Positions 16,768 to 24,467 of a stretch of 37,151 bases of DNA are shown here, piece by piece. Origin of the DNA: CAUPWF01 sp964369425 (GTDB lineage Bacteria; Bacillota; Clostridia; Lachnospirales; Lachnospiraceae); contig CAYJGW010000026.1 of NCBI GenBank assembly GCA_964369425.1, positions 1-37,151 of the forward strand. The letters run 5' to 3'. The notes below the pieces were generated by a model, which searched no databases, was not told the DNA's origin, and was given only the letters and a program-made list of their open reading frames with translations. The translations under genes and the position numbers were made by a program. The number at the start of each line of letters is the position of its first letter. The first letter of the stretch is position 1.

Positions 16768-18465
16768 TCACTCTATGCAATACGTAGATGCCCCATTAGT
16801 AAGCTTATCTCTATTTTTATAATCAAACAAGATATGCGCCTTCCCAATACATTCTACATGAGTCATCTTGCTCATCTGCCGTTTATCAAACGCATCATAC
16901 CCTAATAGCGTTTGATGTGTTTCTTCCTCTTCCTCAAAGAACTTCCGCACCAGTTCTTTATTCACTTGATACTCTTTCGCAAACTTTGGTCTCGTCTTAA
17001 CCTTCTCCCGTAAATATAAATCTAACATTAAGCAATCGTAAAACGCCTCTAATTCACTCATCTTTTCTTTTTGGAGGAATTCGTATAAGAACTCATACTT
17101 CGCAATGCGAGAATGCTTTCTTGTATGCAGCCCTTGTTCCTCATAAAACTCTGCTAACTTTTCGTACATTGCAAAAGGCGTCTTATAGTGAAGTTCTAAT
17201 CTTTCCAATGTATTTGAAAACTGACCACTATTGTAAAAAATTTCCACCATCTCTTCTACACTTTTTAATCGAAGCATCTCTTCATATGAAATCCATTTAT
17301 TATAATAAATCTCATATGGTGGCTTTGTCTGATATACTAGACCATACTGACTTTCATTCTGCTTCATATAAGAACCATGCAGTACCTTCAAAAATCCTAA
17401 TTGTAACTGTTCTGGCTTTACTCCATATACATTATTAAAGGATCGAATGAATGTTTCATAATCTTCAAAGGGCAATCCTGCTATCAAGTCCAAGTGTAGA
17501 TGCACATTTTGTTTTTCTTTTAACTGTTCTACTTTATCCTTTACTTCTTCAAAATCCATCACACGACGTATCTCTTCAATCGTCGCTTGATTAGTCGATT
17601 GCACACCAATTTCTAGCTGTATCAACCCTGGTCTCATAGAACCTATCAACTGGATTTCTTCGTCACTTAGAATATCTGCTGCTACTTCAAAGTGAAAATT
17701 TGTAATACCGTTATCATTTTCCTTGATATAACTCCAAATCTCCCACGCATGCTCATGGCTACAATTAAATGTTCGATCCACAAATTTCACCTGAGGTACT
17801 TTTTTTTCTAGAAATATCCCTAACTCCGCTTTCACAAGCTCAAGGCTACGAAACCTTAACTTCTTATCAATAGAAGATAAGCAATAACTGCAAGAAAACG
17901 GGCACCCTCTACTCGATTCATAGTAGATAATCTTATGTTCAAACAAACTCATGTCTCCATATATAAATGGGACTTTATCCAACTCCATTACCCTTCTTAC
18001 ATCCGTCGTTTCAATTGTGCCCTCTTTTGTTCTGTATACCAGACCTTTAATATCCTGATATTCTCTCTTTTGAATATTAGACACCAATTCACAAAACGTC
18101 TCTTCTCCTTCTCCAACCATAATCCCATCTGTATAGAGTTCCCTTTTCAAAAATTCCTCTGCACAATAAGACACCTCTGGTCCTCCAAGCCAAACCGCAA
18201 TCTTCGGACTAATCTTCTTTAATTCTTCTGCTACTTCCTTTACATATTCTATATTCCAGATATAACAAGAAAAGGCTACCATATCTGCCTTTTTCCTATA
18301 AATCTCTCTTATAATATCCTCTGTGTATTGATTGATTGTATACTCTGCAAGCTCTATCTCTACACTGTCTATATTCAATTGGCTCTTCGCATATGCCTTC
18401 AAATTATATACTGCTAGATTTGAATGGACATACTTTGCATTAATCGCCACTAAAAGTATCTTCAT
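16768..18465 (-). CDS. B12-binding-domain radical SAM protein (DUF4080-like C-terminus)
   Basis: A 565-residue radical SAM protein of unknown reaction. Residues 1-150 form a cobalamin-binding-like domain (MKILLVAINAKYVHSNLAVY at the start, AVWLGGPEVSYCAEE, GIMVGEGEETF). The radical SAM core has the 4Fe-4S motif C188-x3-C192-x2-C195 in SSRGCPFSCSYC, then RFRSLELVKAEL, VKFVDRTFNC and LIQLEIGVQSTNQ, as in MiaB-like/elongator-type radical SAM enzymes. The C-terminal 170 residues (YEEMLRLKSVEEMVEIFYNSGQF onward) fit the DUF4080 region that follows these domains in many Firmicutes. GGAGGAGA precedes ATG 18465. It is monocistronic, with a plausible promoter (TTGTAG, 17 bases, TATCAT) immediately upstream. 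Confidence 0.9.
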   Translation of the reverse strand: MKILLVAINAKYVHSNLAVYNLKAYAKSQLNIDSVEIELAEYTINQYTEDIIREIYRKKADMVAFSCYIWNIEYVKEVAEELKKISPKIAVWLGGPEVSYCAEEFLKRELYTDGIMVGEGEETFCELVSNIQKREYQDIKGLVYRTKEGTIETTDVRRVMELDKVPFIYGDMSLFEHKIIYYESSRGCPFSCSYCLSSIDKKLRFRSLELVKAELGIFLEKKVPQVKFVDRTFNCSHEHAWEIWSYIKENDNGITNFHFEVAADILSDEEIQLIGSMRPGLIQLEIGVQSTNQATIEEIRRVMDFEEVKDKVEQLKEKQNVHLHLDLIAGLPFEDYETFIRSFNNVYGVKPEQLQLGFLKVLHGSYMKQNESQYGLVYQTKPPYEIYYNKWISYEEMLRLKSVEEMVEIFYNSGQFSNTLERLELHYKTPFAMYEKLAEFYEEQGLHTRKHSRIAKYEFLYEFLQKEKMSELEAFYDCLMLDLYLREKVKTRPKFAKEYQVNKELVRKFFEEEEETHQTLLGYDAFDKRQMSKMTHVECIGKAHILFDYKNRDKLTNGASTYCIE

Positions 18466-18544
18466 CTTTTCTCCTCCTACTTGCTATCATGATATCAAAA
18501 AAACAATATCTCTACAAGGAAGCATTATGATTTATTCACAGAGA

Positions 18545-18615
18545 TAATAGAAACTGTATATGTAATTACTAATTACATATTATTTTTATAATTACCGAAA
18601 CGTAGTTTTCTATTA
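18545..18615. repeat. Nested inverted repeats in AT-rich intergenic DNA
   Basis: An inner perfect palindrome has arms ATATGTAATTA (18558-18568) and TAATTACATAT (18570-18580) around a single C. Outer arms TAATAGAAACT (18545-18555) and AGTTTTCTATTA (18604-18615) are inverted copies with one extra base. The 71-base unit lies between the SRP RNA terminator and the promoter region of the radical SAM gene. No coding content and no obvious target-site duplication. It could be a small MITE-like element, a regulator site or a fold. Confidence 0.55.
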
Positions 18616-18616
18616 C

Positions 18617-18650
18617 AAAAAAGCAACTGCCTCTTAGAAGTAGTTGCTTT
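18617..18650 (-). terminator. Intrinsic terminator of the SRP RNA gene
   Basis: On the minus strand AAGCAACT...AGTTGCTT forms the stem, with an inner CTT/GAG extension, followed directly by a run of six Ts (18617-18622). It lies about 30 bases beyond the predicted mature 3' end of the SRP RNA. Confidence 0.85.
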
Positions 18651-18679
18651 CATAAATCGTTATCTTTTAATTTTATTTC

Positions 18680-18941
18680 ATGTGCGCTACATTTCGAACA
18701 AGCACCCCCGCACGTTACTTAAGCAGTTAACTCAACCCAGGCACCCTTACGGCACCCGGAAGGTTCTACTTAGTGCTGCTTTGTTCCCAACCTGACACGG
18801 TTCATAGATTCCCGTCGCGTAAGACCCAAGTTTCAACGCCACTTACCTAAGGCAGCTACGCAAATCCAAGCCCTCCATGTAGCATCACCCCTACTATAGC
18901 GGATTGTAGGTACAAGGCACCGCTAGCGCCCCGGCTGCACG
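18680..18941 (-). ncRNA. ffs: Signal recognition particle RNA, large Gram-positive type with Alu domain
   Basis: RNA scaffold of the signal recognition particle, which guides ribosomes making membrane proteins. Read leftward, the 5' part contains GCTAGCGGTGCC, then CTACAATCCGCTATAGTAGG, the conserved Alu-domain block of large bacterial SRP RNAs. The S domain has GTGTCAGGT, then TTG-GGAA-CAA, then AGCAGCACTAAG: the GNRA-type tetraloop and AGCAGC asymmetric loop bound by Ffh. Against the common TCC-GGAA-GGA helix the flanking pairs differ, but pairing is kept. The ends also pair (GTG..TGCTACAT with ATGTAGCGCAC), placing the 3' end near 18680. Length is about 262 bases. A strong promoter and terminator bracket it. 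Ends are accurate to within several bases. Confidence 0.92.
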
Positions 18942-18947
18942 TCTAAT

Positions 18948-18976
18948 AATATAGCATAATTTCCTCTACATTGCAA
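18948..18976 (-). promoter_or_regulatory. Promoter of the SRP RNA gene
   Basis: On the minus strand TTGCAA (18971-18976), a 17-base spacer and TATATT (18948-18953) end about 7 bases before the predicted RNA 5' end. The -35 box starts just 3 bases past the stop codon of the upstream ABC membrane-protein gene. Confidence 0.75.
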
Positions 18977-18979
18977 GGT

Positions 18980-20566
18980 TTACTTCAAATAGAATGTCTT
19001 TGGCGCAACTTTGTACGCAATTGGAAGAGCTATCATTATATATATGACTGTAAATATTATGATTCCAATGCCTAATCCCATTGGATTTACTTCTATTTGA
19101 AGAACAAGGAAGCAAACTAGATACGTAACAGTTTTTACCAATGTATATACCGGATTTTTCATCTCTACTTCTTTATTAAAAGGCTGAAGTGTATAGTATA
19201 CCACTAGGTTATGTACACTAAAGAATGTTGATATAGCCATAATACTTGCAAACAACACTACATATTCAGCCGGCTTATCCGTTCCCCCTGTTATGAACAA
19301 CAGTAGCGGAAGCGCAATCGCAATTGGCGCACTTTGAAACCAATCCATAAGTATGATAGATTTCAACCTCAAGGTGAACATTTTGAGAATAGCCTCTGGT
19401 TGTCGATAAGTTCTATAAGTCAACATTTCATTATCACAGTTCATAAAATATATTTTTACAATTCTTTCCCCACAGTTTCCAAAATACATATAGAATGTCA
19501 GAAATTGAATCGCACCCAAAATCGCTGGATTTATCATTTTTCCTACCTCTGGCTCAAATATGCATGCCCCTATTGCTAGTCCAACCAAAACTAAGGTAGT
19601 AATGACATAGATTCTAGTCGTATTAAATAGAATTCTTCTATGCCTTTTATTAAAACATTCAGCCAAAAATGCATACCCTTTTTTGCTATTATCAATATCA
19701 CCACCTGCGGTGATATACTTCTCTGAATATTCTTTTGTGTTCTGCTTGTTAAAATCAATCTTACCAGCCCCGTTATTCCACTGTGACAGAATCTGTTTAT
19801 ATACACTGTTATATAATGGAAATCTTACGATATAAATCATTGCCGAAATGCTCAACACTACAAACACTATCGCTGCTACCATCAACTCCGTTGTGCTTGG
19901 CACCTGATTAATTATGATAAATGGAATCCACGATACCAGTATTACAACACTTCCTATAATGCCTCTCTTACTCATTTTCAGATAATTTGCATAAGGTTCT
20001 TTCGCATACATTTTCAACTTTATCGCTGCGCCTATTACCTTGCTAGTCACCATTATGATATAAAGAGCAACCAACGTTCTTAGGTTAAATGCATCAAAAT
20101 TTGGTATAAAGATAAATGCTGGTAGAAACCCTACCGCCAACATTGCTATCTCTTTCACAAATGTGGCAATGGCAACTGACTTCGCACTCATGCGCATATA
20201 AATAATTGCGTAGTACTGCTCTTTTTTAGGCTCTAGTATTTTCGAGTTTCCCCAACCACCAGCTATCGTCAACCCTAAAAACAGAAGCAAAAATATTCCA
20301 TTTGGGTCCGCTTTCCCTCCTAGTAGTGGGTATACGAAGACTCCTAATACCGCTACTACAATTGCATATATGGTCTTCTTCAAAAACATCATCACAATCG
20401 TAATTAGCACACTAATAATTCCAGCAATTACTTTTACCCATTCCATTGAATACACCGATGAAGGCACATACTTTCCTATAAGAGGAAATTTTTGAAGATA
20501 GTATAACAAACTGTTGCTCTGATACGTAATATCTAGTGCAAATAACTGCTTGATTACTCTACTCAT
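18980..20566 (-). CDS. ABC transporter membrane protein, unknown substrate
   Basis: A polytopic membrane protein of 528 residues with roughly ten hydrophobic segments (for example VIAGIISVLITIVMMFL, ANGIFLLLFLGLTIAGGW-like and LQIEVNPMGLGIGIIIFTVIYIMIALPIAY at the C-terminus). I do not recognise a named family; it is taken as the permease of an ABC-2-like exporter because its start overlaps the end of an ATPase gene. The start is ATG 20566, with AGGAGG 7 bases upstream; it overlaps the ATPase stop by 8 bases (ATGAGTAG), so the two are translationally coupled. An in-frame extension of 8 codons upstream has no ribosome site. No extracytoplasmic binding protein lies nearby, which argues for export or stress resistance rather than uptake. 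Confidence 0.8.
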   Translation of the reverse strand: MSRVIKQLFALDITYQSNSLLYYLQKFPLIGKYVPSSVYSMEWVKVIAGIISVLITIVMMFLKKTIYAIVVAVLGVFVYPLLGGKADPNGIFLLLFLGLTIAGGWGNSKILEPKKEQYYAIIYMRMSAKSVAIATFVKEIAMLAVGFLPAFIFIPNFDAFNLRTLVALYIIMVTSKVIGAAIKLKMYAKEPYANYLKMSKRGIIGSVVILVSWIPFIIINQVPSTTELMVAAIVFVVLSISAMIYIVRFPLYNSVYKQILSQWNNGAGKIDFNKQNTKEYSEKYITAGGDIDNSKKGYAFLAECFNKRHRRILFNTTRIYVITTLVLVGLAIGACIFEPEVGKMINPAILGAIQFLTFYMYFGNCGERIVKIYFMNCDNEMLTYRTYRQPEAILKMFTLRLKSIILMDWFQSAPIAIALPLLLFITGGTDKPAEYVVLFASIMAISTFFSVHNLVVYYTLQPFNKEVEMKNPVYTLVKTVTYLVCFLVLQIEVNPMGLGIGIIIFTVIYIMIALPIAYKVAPKTFYLK

Positions 20567-21245
20567 CTCCATTCCTCCTAAGTGTTTCAATTATAACATC
20601 TTTATCTTTCGCCACACCTGTAAGTGTTCCTCCCGATAAAATTACAATCTCATCACATAATTCCATGGCTAACTCCATAATATGGGTAGAGAAGATGATA
20701 ATATTATCTTTCTTTTGTGCAACTAATAGACGCTTCATCTCTTCTGCAACCACAACATCAAAGGAGGTAAGTGGCTCGTCTAGCAGCAGTACTGCTGGAT
20801 TTGCAATAAAATTCACAAGCATCTGCATCTTATTCTTCATCCCTAGTGAAAAATCCTTTAACAATCGATCTCTATCTTCTTCTAGAATGCTTACCATGTC
20901 AAAATATTCATCTATCGTCTTTAGGTCCTCTATTTTTTCTGCATTAATGTCTACAAAAAATTTCAGAAACTCACGAGCTGTTAAAAATGTAGGTACCGAT
21001 GGTGTAGATAACACATATCCCACATCATCACCTTCTAGATGTGACTGTTTCCCTTCCTTTTCTATTGATACAGATCCGCTATCCACAATTAAATCTTCAT
21101 TAATACAATTAAAAAGTGTTGTCTTCCCTGCTCCATTTCGCCCAAGCAATCCGTAGATTTTTCCTCGTTCAAAGGTAAAGCTTGCCCCTTTGATTACCTC
21201 TTTAGTATCAAAGGATTTTTTTATGTTCTCCACTACTAGTCTCAT
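20559..21245 (-). CDS. ABC transporter ATP-binding protein
   Basis: A cytoplasmic ATPase of 228 residues with one nucleotide-binding domain. Walker A is GRNGAGKTT, the signature is the variant FSLGMKNKMQM in place of LSGGQ, and Walker B is AVLLLDEPLTSFD. The H-loop lies in IIFSTHIMELAMELC. The SLGMKNK form of the signature is common in exporter ATPases that pair with ABC-2-type membrane subunits. The start is ATG 21245 with GGAGGAGGG just upstream; an 11-codon longer reading has no ribosome site. It is the first gene of a two-gene operon with the 18980-20566 membrane protein, driven by the promoter at 21288-21316. Confidence 0.92.
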   Translation of the reverse strand: MRLVVENIKKSFDTKEVIKGASFTFERGKIYGLLGRNGAGKTTLFNCINEDLIVDSGSVSIEKEGKQSHLEGDDVGYVLSTPSVPTFLTAREFLKFFVDINAEKIEDLKTIDEYFDMVSILEEDRDRLLKDFSLGMKNKMQMLVNFIANPAVLLLDEPLTSFDVVVAEEMKRLLVAQKKDNIIIFSTHIMELAMELCDEIVILSGGTLTGVAKDKDVIIETLRRNGDE

Positions 21246-21287
21246 GATGCCCTCCTCCATTAACCTCTTTTTTATCAAACTAGTTAT

Positions 21288-21316
21288 AGTTTATGATAAC
21301 CAATCTATAAAGTCAA
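21288..21316 (-). promoter_or_regulatory. Promoter of the ABC exporter genes
   Basis: On the minus strand TTGACT (21311-21316), a 17-base spacer and TAAACT (21288-21293) lie about 43 bases before the ATPase start. The hexamers are identical to those of the divergent promoter at 21356-21384. Confidence 0.65.
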
Positions 21317-21355
21317 TCACTTCCCTCTTATTCACAGTCAATTCCCTCATTCTAA

Positions 21356-21384
21356 TTGACTTATCTTTCAATATTTTATAAACT
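21356..21384 (+). promoter_or_regulatory. Promoter of the FucI-like isomerase gene
   Basis: TTGACT (21356-21361), a 17-base spacer and TAAACT (21379-21384) form a near-consensus promoter about 40 bases upstream of the isomerase ATG. A GTCAATT/AATTGAC inverted pair (21338-21360) includes its -35 hexamer and could be an operator or simply two opposed -35 boxes. Confidence 0.65.
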
Positions 21385-21423
21385 GAATTCATGAGATTAT
21401 TTCATTTAAGAAAGGGGATTATT

Positions 21424-22905
21424 ATGACAAATATTCCACAAATCAAAGTCGGCCTAGTTGCCGTATCTAGAGACTGTTTTCCTGAAAGTTTATCAGTGAA
21501 CAGAAGAAAAGCTGTAATCGACGCATACAAAACAAAACACAACGATGTAGACCTCTACGAATGTCCAATCTGTATCGTCGAAAGTGAAATCCACATGGTA
21601 GAAGCTTTAGCCGATGTCAATGCTCAAAACTGTGATGCCTTAGTTGTGTATCTCGGAAATTTTGGTCCTGAAATTTCTGAGACATTGCTAGCAAAACATT
21701 TTGATGGTCCTTGTATGTTTGTAGCTGCTGCCGAAGAAAGTGGCGACTCCCTTATCCAAGGTAGGGGCGATGCCTATTGTGGCATGTTAAATGCTAGCTA
21801 TAACTTAAAGCTTAGAAACATCAAAGCATACATCCCTGAATACCCTGTCGGGGATGCGAATGACTGTGCTGATATGATCGCCGAATTTATTCCGATTGCA
21901 AGAGCTTTAGTTGGGATTTCAAAACTAAAAATTATAAGCTTTGGACCTCGTCCATTGAACTTCTTGGCCTGTAATGCACCAATCAAACAACTCTACAATC
22001 TAGGTGTAGAAATAGAGGAAAACTCTGAGCTTGATTTATTCGAAGCATTTAATAAACACAATAATGACCCTAGAATTCCAGATGTGGTTGCCGATATGGA
22101 AAAAGAGTTGGGTGACGGAAATATGAAACCTGAGATTCTTCCAAAACTAGCACAATACGAGTTAACGTTACTTGACTGGGTTGAAACTCATAAAGGATAC
22201 CGCAAGTATGTAGCAATTGCCGGAAAATGCTGGCCTGCCTTCCAGACACAATTTGGATTCGTTCCATGTTATGTCAATAGTCGTTTAGCTAGTAGAGGAA
22301 TTCCTGTTTCTTGTGAAGTTGATATCTATGGTGCCTTAAGTGAATTTATCGGCGCTTGTGTAAGCTTAGATGATGTTACTTTATTAGACATTAATAATAC
22401 GGTTCCAAAAGATATGTATCAATCGGATATTCAAGGTAAATTCGACTATACACTTCAAGATGTATTTATGGGCTTCCACTGTGGAAATACTAGTTCAAAA
22501 AAACTATCAACATGCTCTATGAAATACCAATTGATTATGGCTCGTGCCTTACCAGAAGAAGTTACGCAAGGAACTCTTGAAGGAGACATTATCCCTGGTG
22601 ACATTACATTTTATCGTTTACAAAGCACCGCCGATAATAAACTGCGTGCTTACATTGCTCAAGGAGAGGTTTTACCAGTGGCAACTCGCTCTTTTGGCGG
22701 CGTAGGTGTCTTTGCAATTCCTGAAATGGGACGTTTTTATCGCCATGTGTTAATCGAAGGTAATTATCCTCATCATGGAGCCGTAGCATTTGGTCATCAC
22801 GGAAAAGCCTTATTTGAAATTTTTAAATACATCGGCGTTGAGTTAGACGAAATTGGATTTAACCAACCAAAAGGAATGCTTTACAAATCCGAAAATCCAT
22901 TTTAA
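21424..22905 (+). CDS. L-fucose isomerase-like protein
   Basis: A 493-residue member of the L-fucose/L-arabinose isomerase superfamily, expected to be a cytoplasmic metal-dependent aldose-ketose isomerase. The N-terminal half is Rossmann-like (DALVVYLGNFGPE, KIISFGPRPLNF). The C-terminal half has AIAGKCWPAFQTQFGFVPC, E298 and D300 in CEVDIYGAL, MGFHCGNTSS, and two histidine pairs (450-451 in NYPHHGA, 458-459 in GHHGKALFE), all patterns of FucI-like enzymes. The start is ATG 21424, with AAAGGGG about 6 bases upstream. It is alone between its own promoter and the promoter of the next gene; no kinase, aldolase or transporter is attached, so the substrate is open. It is distinct from the isomerase at 3595-5079. 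Confidence 0.85.
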   Translation: MTNIPQIKVGLVAVSRDCFPESLSVNRRKAVIDAYKTKHNDVDLYECPICIVESEIHMVEALADVNAQNCDALVVYLGNFGPEISETLLAKHFDGPCMFVAAAEESGDSLIQGRGDAYCGMLNASYNLKLRNIKAYIPEYPVGDANDCADMIAEFIPIARALVGISKLKIISFGPRPLNFLACNAPIKQLYNLGVEIEENSELDLFEAFNKHNNDPRIPDVVADMEKELGDGNMKPEILPKLAQYELTLLDWVETHKGYRKYVAIAGKCWPAFQTQFGFVPCYVNSRLASRGIPVSCEVDIYGALSEFIGACVSLDDVTLLDINNTVPKDMYQSDIQGKFDYTLQDVFMGFHCGNTSSKKLSTCSMKYQLIMARALPEEVTQGTLEGDIIPGDITFYRLQSTADNKLRAYIAQGEVLPVATRSFGGVGVFAIPEMGRFYRHVLIEGNYPHHGAVAFGHHGKALFEIFKYIGVELDEIGFNQPKGMLYKSENPF

Positions 22906-22967
22906 ACAAATTTTTATTACAGATTTTCGTCACTTTTCACAAACTTGACTTTTTTAGTCCAATTTAC

Positions 22968-22996
22968 TTGATTCCTATATTTTTTCATGATACATT
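22968..22996 (+). promoter_or_regulatory. Likely promoter of the NADH oxidase gene
   Basis: TTGATT (22968-22973), a 17-base spacer and TACATT (22991-22996) lie about 50 bases before the NADH oxidase start. No convincing terminator is visible for the upstream isomerase; only a short GACT/AGTC stem around Ts near 22948-22960. Confidence 0.5.
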
Positions 22997-23044
22997 GTTC
23001 TATGTAATAAGCGATAAAAATTTAACAAAGAAGAGGTGGAGATT

Positions 23045-24379
23045 ATGAGTAAAATTGTAGTAGTAGGCGCAAACCATGCTGGAACAGCTTGCATTAACAC
23101 CATGCTTGACAACTATTCTGGCAACGAAGTAACTGTATTTGATTCTAACAATAACATCAGTTTTTTAGGATGTGGAATGGCTCTTTGGATTGGAAAGCAG
23201 ATTGATGGACCTGAAGGTTTATTTTATTCTGATAAGGCAACACTTGAATCAAAAGGTGCGAAAATTTACATGGAGACCAAAGTAGATCATATCGACTTTG
23301 ACAAAAAAGTTGTACATGCCACTGGCAAAGATGGCAAGACATACGAAGAGAGCTATGACAAGCTAATCCTTGCAACTGGCTCTTGGCCAATCGAACCAAA
23401 AATCCCTGGTGCTGATTTAGAAAATGTCCAATATGTTAAGCTATATCAACATGCTGAAGAAGTCATCAAAAAATTAGATACTCAACCTGAAATCAAGAAT
23501 GTAACTGTAGTTGGTGCTGGTTATATCGGTGTAGAGCTTGCCGAAGCCTTTGAGCGATGTGGTAAAAACACTACATTAATCGATGTTGCAGACAGCTGTC
23601 TAACTGCATATTACGATGATATATTCACAGATAAAATGCGCGCTACACTAGAAGCACATGGTGTTACGACTGAATTTGGACAACAAGTGCTTGAAATTAA
23701 AGGTAATGGAAAAGTAGAGAAAATCGTTACGGATCAGAAAGAAATTGATGCTGATATGGTAGTTCTCGCAGTTGGTTTTAGACCTAATACTGCACTTGGA
23801 AAAGAGCGCTTGGAACTATTTGCTAATAATTCGTATCGAGTTGATTTGGATCAACAGACAAGCGAAAAGGATGTCTACGCCATCGGCGACTGTGCCACTG
23901 TTTATGATAATTCTATCGAAGATACTAACTACATCGCTCTTGCAACGAATGCCGTTCGTTCTGGTATTGTAGCTGCACACAATGTATGTGGTACCGATTT
24001 GCCTTCTATCGGCGTACAAGGCTCTAACGGTATTTGTATCTATGGTTACAACATGGTGTCAACTGGTATCACTGCTTGCAAAGCGAAAAGACTAGGATTC
24101 GATGTGGAATATACTGATTTTACAGATAATCAAAGACCAGAGTTTGCAAGAGAAAATGCTGAAGTTACAGTCCGCATCGTCTATGACAAAAAGACTCGCA
24201 GAGTTCTTGGCGCACAAATGGCATCCGAATATGATTTATCCATGGGAATCCACATGTTCTCATTAGCAATTCAAGAAGGAGTAACCATCGACAAGTTAAA
24301 ACTTTTAGATATCTTCTTCCTTCCACACTTTAACAAGCCATATAACTATATCACTATGGCTGCAATTACAGCAAAATAA
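23045..24379 (+). CDS. nox: NADH oxidase / CoA-disulfide reductase-type flavoprotein
   Basis: A 444-residue FAD- and NAD(P)H-binding enzyme of the NADH oxidase/NADH peroxidase family, probably reducing O2 (to water) or peroxides in the cytoplasm. It has an FAD-binding VVVGANHAGTA (H11, as in NADH peroxidase), redox-active C43 in SFLGCGMALW, the LILATGS motif, an NAD-binding VVGAGYIGVELAEAF and a second FAD motif, VYAIGDCAT. The C-terminal domain ends KLLDIFFLPHFNKPYNYITMAA, typical of Nox proteins. I start at ATG 23045, since AGGTGGAG precedes it; the GTG 9 bases earlier lies inside that ribosome site. In an anaerobe it would serve oxygen defence and NAD+ recycling. Water- versus peroxide-forming activity cannot be settled from sequence alone. 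Confidence 0.92.
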   Translation: MSKIVVVGANHAGTACINTMLDNYSGNEVTVFDSNNNISFLGCGMALWIGKQIDGPEGLFYSDKATLESKGAKIYMETKVDHIDFDKKVVHATGKDGKTYEESYDKLILATGSWPIEPKIPGADLENVQYVKLYQHAEEVIKKLDTQPEIKNVTVVGAGYIGVELAEAFERCGKNTTLIDVADSCLTAYYDDIFTDKMRATLEAHGVTTEFGQQVLEIKGNGKVEKIVTDQKEIDADMVVLAVGFRPNTALGKERLELFANNSYRVDLDQQTSEKDVYAIGDCATVYDNSIEDTNYIALATNAVRSGIVAAHNVCGTDLPSIGVQGSNGICIYGYNMVSTGITACKAKRLGFDVEYTDFTDNQRPEFARENAEVTVRIVYDKKTRRVLGAQMASEYDLSMGIHMFSLAIQEGVTIDKLKLLDIFFLPHFNKPYNYITMAAITAK

Positions 24380-24383
24380 AGCA

Positions 24384-24467
24384 ATAAAACCTCCTTATAT
24401 ATAGTGCAAATGTTCCGATATACAAAATATACGGACAGATCACTCACTATAAGGAGGTTTTATTTTT
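24384..24467 (+). promoter_or_regulatory. Long inverted repeat enclosing the ribosome site of the next gene (terminator-like)
   Basis: The left arm, ATAAAACCTCCTTAT then ATATAGTG (24384-24406), is the inverse of CACTATAAGGAGGTTTTAT (24445-24463), with only a 4-base insertion in the left arm. The right arm contains AAGGAGG (24451-24457), the ribosome site for the ATG at 24468. The enclosed region has its own small stem (TCCG-a-TATA with TATA-CGGA). T-rich TTTTATTTTT overlaps the right-arm end and runs to the ATG, so the element could end the NADH oxidase transcript, hide the ribosome site, or both. Confidence 0.75.

Noticed and set aside
18661..18941. GC-richer structured RNA region first considered as tmRNA or 6S RNA
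   Set aside because: No tRNA-like acceptor end or tag reading frame; the Alu block and the GGAA/AGCAGC helix fit SRP RNA instead.
20665..21156. Rightward open frame of 163 codons
   Set aside because: Antisense to the ABC ATPase gene, Ser-rich and without a ribosome site; not a gene.
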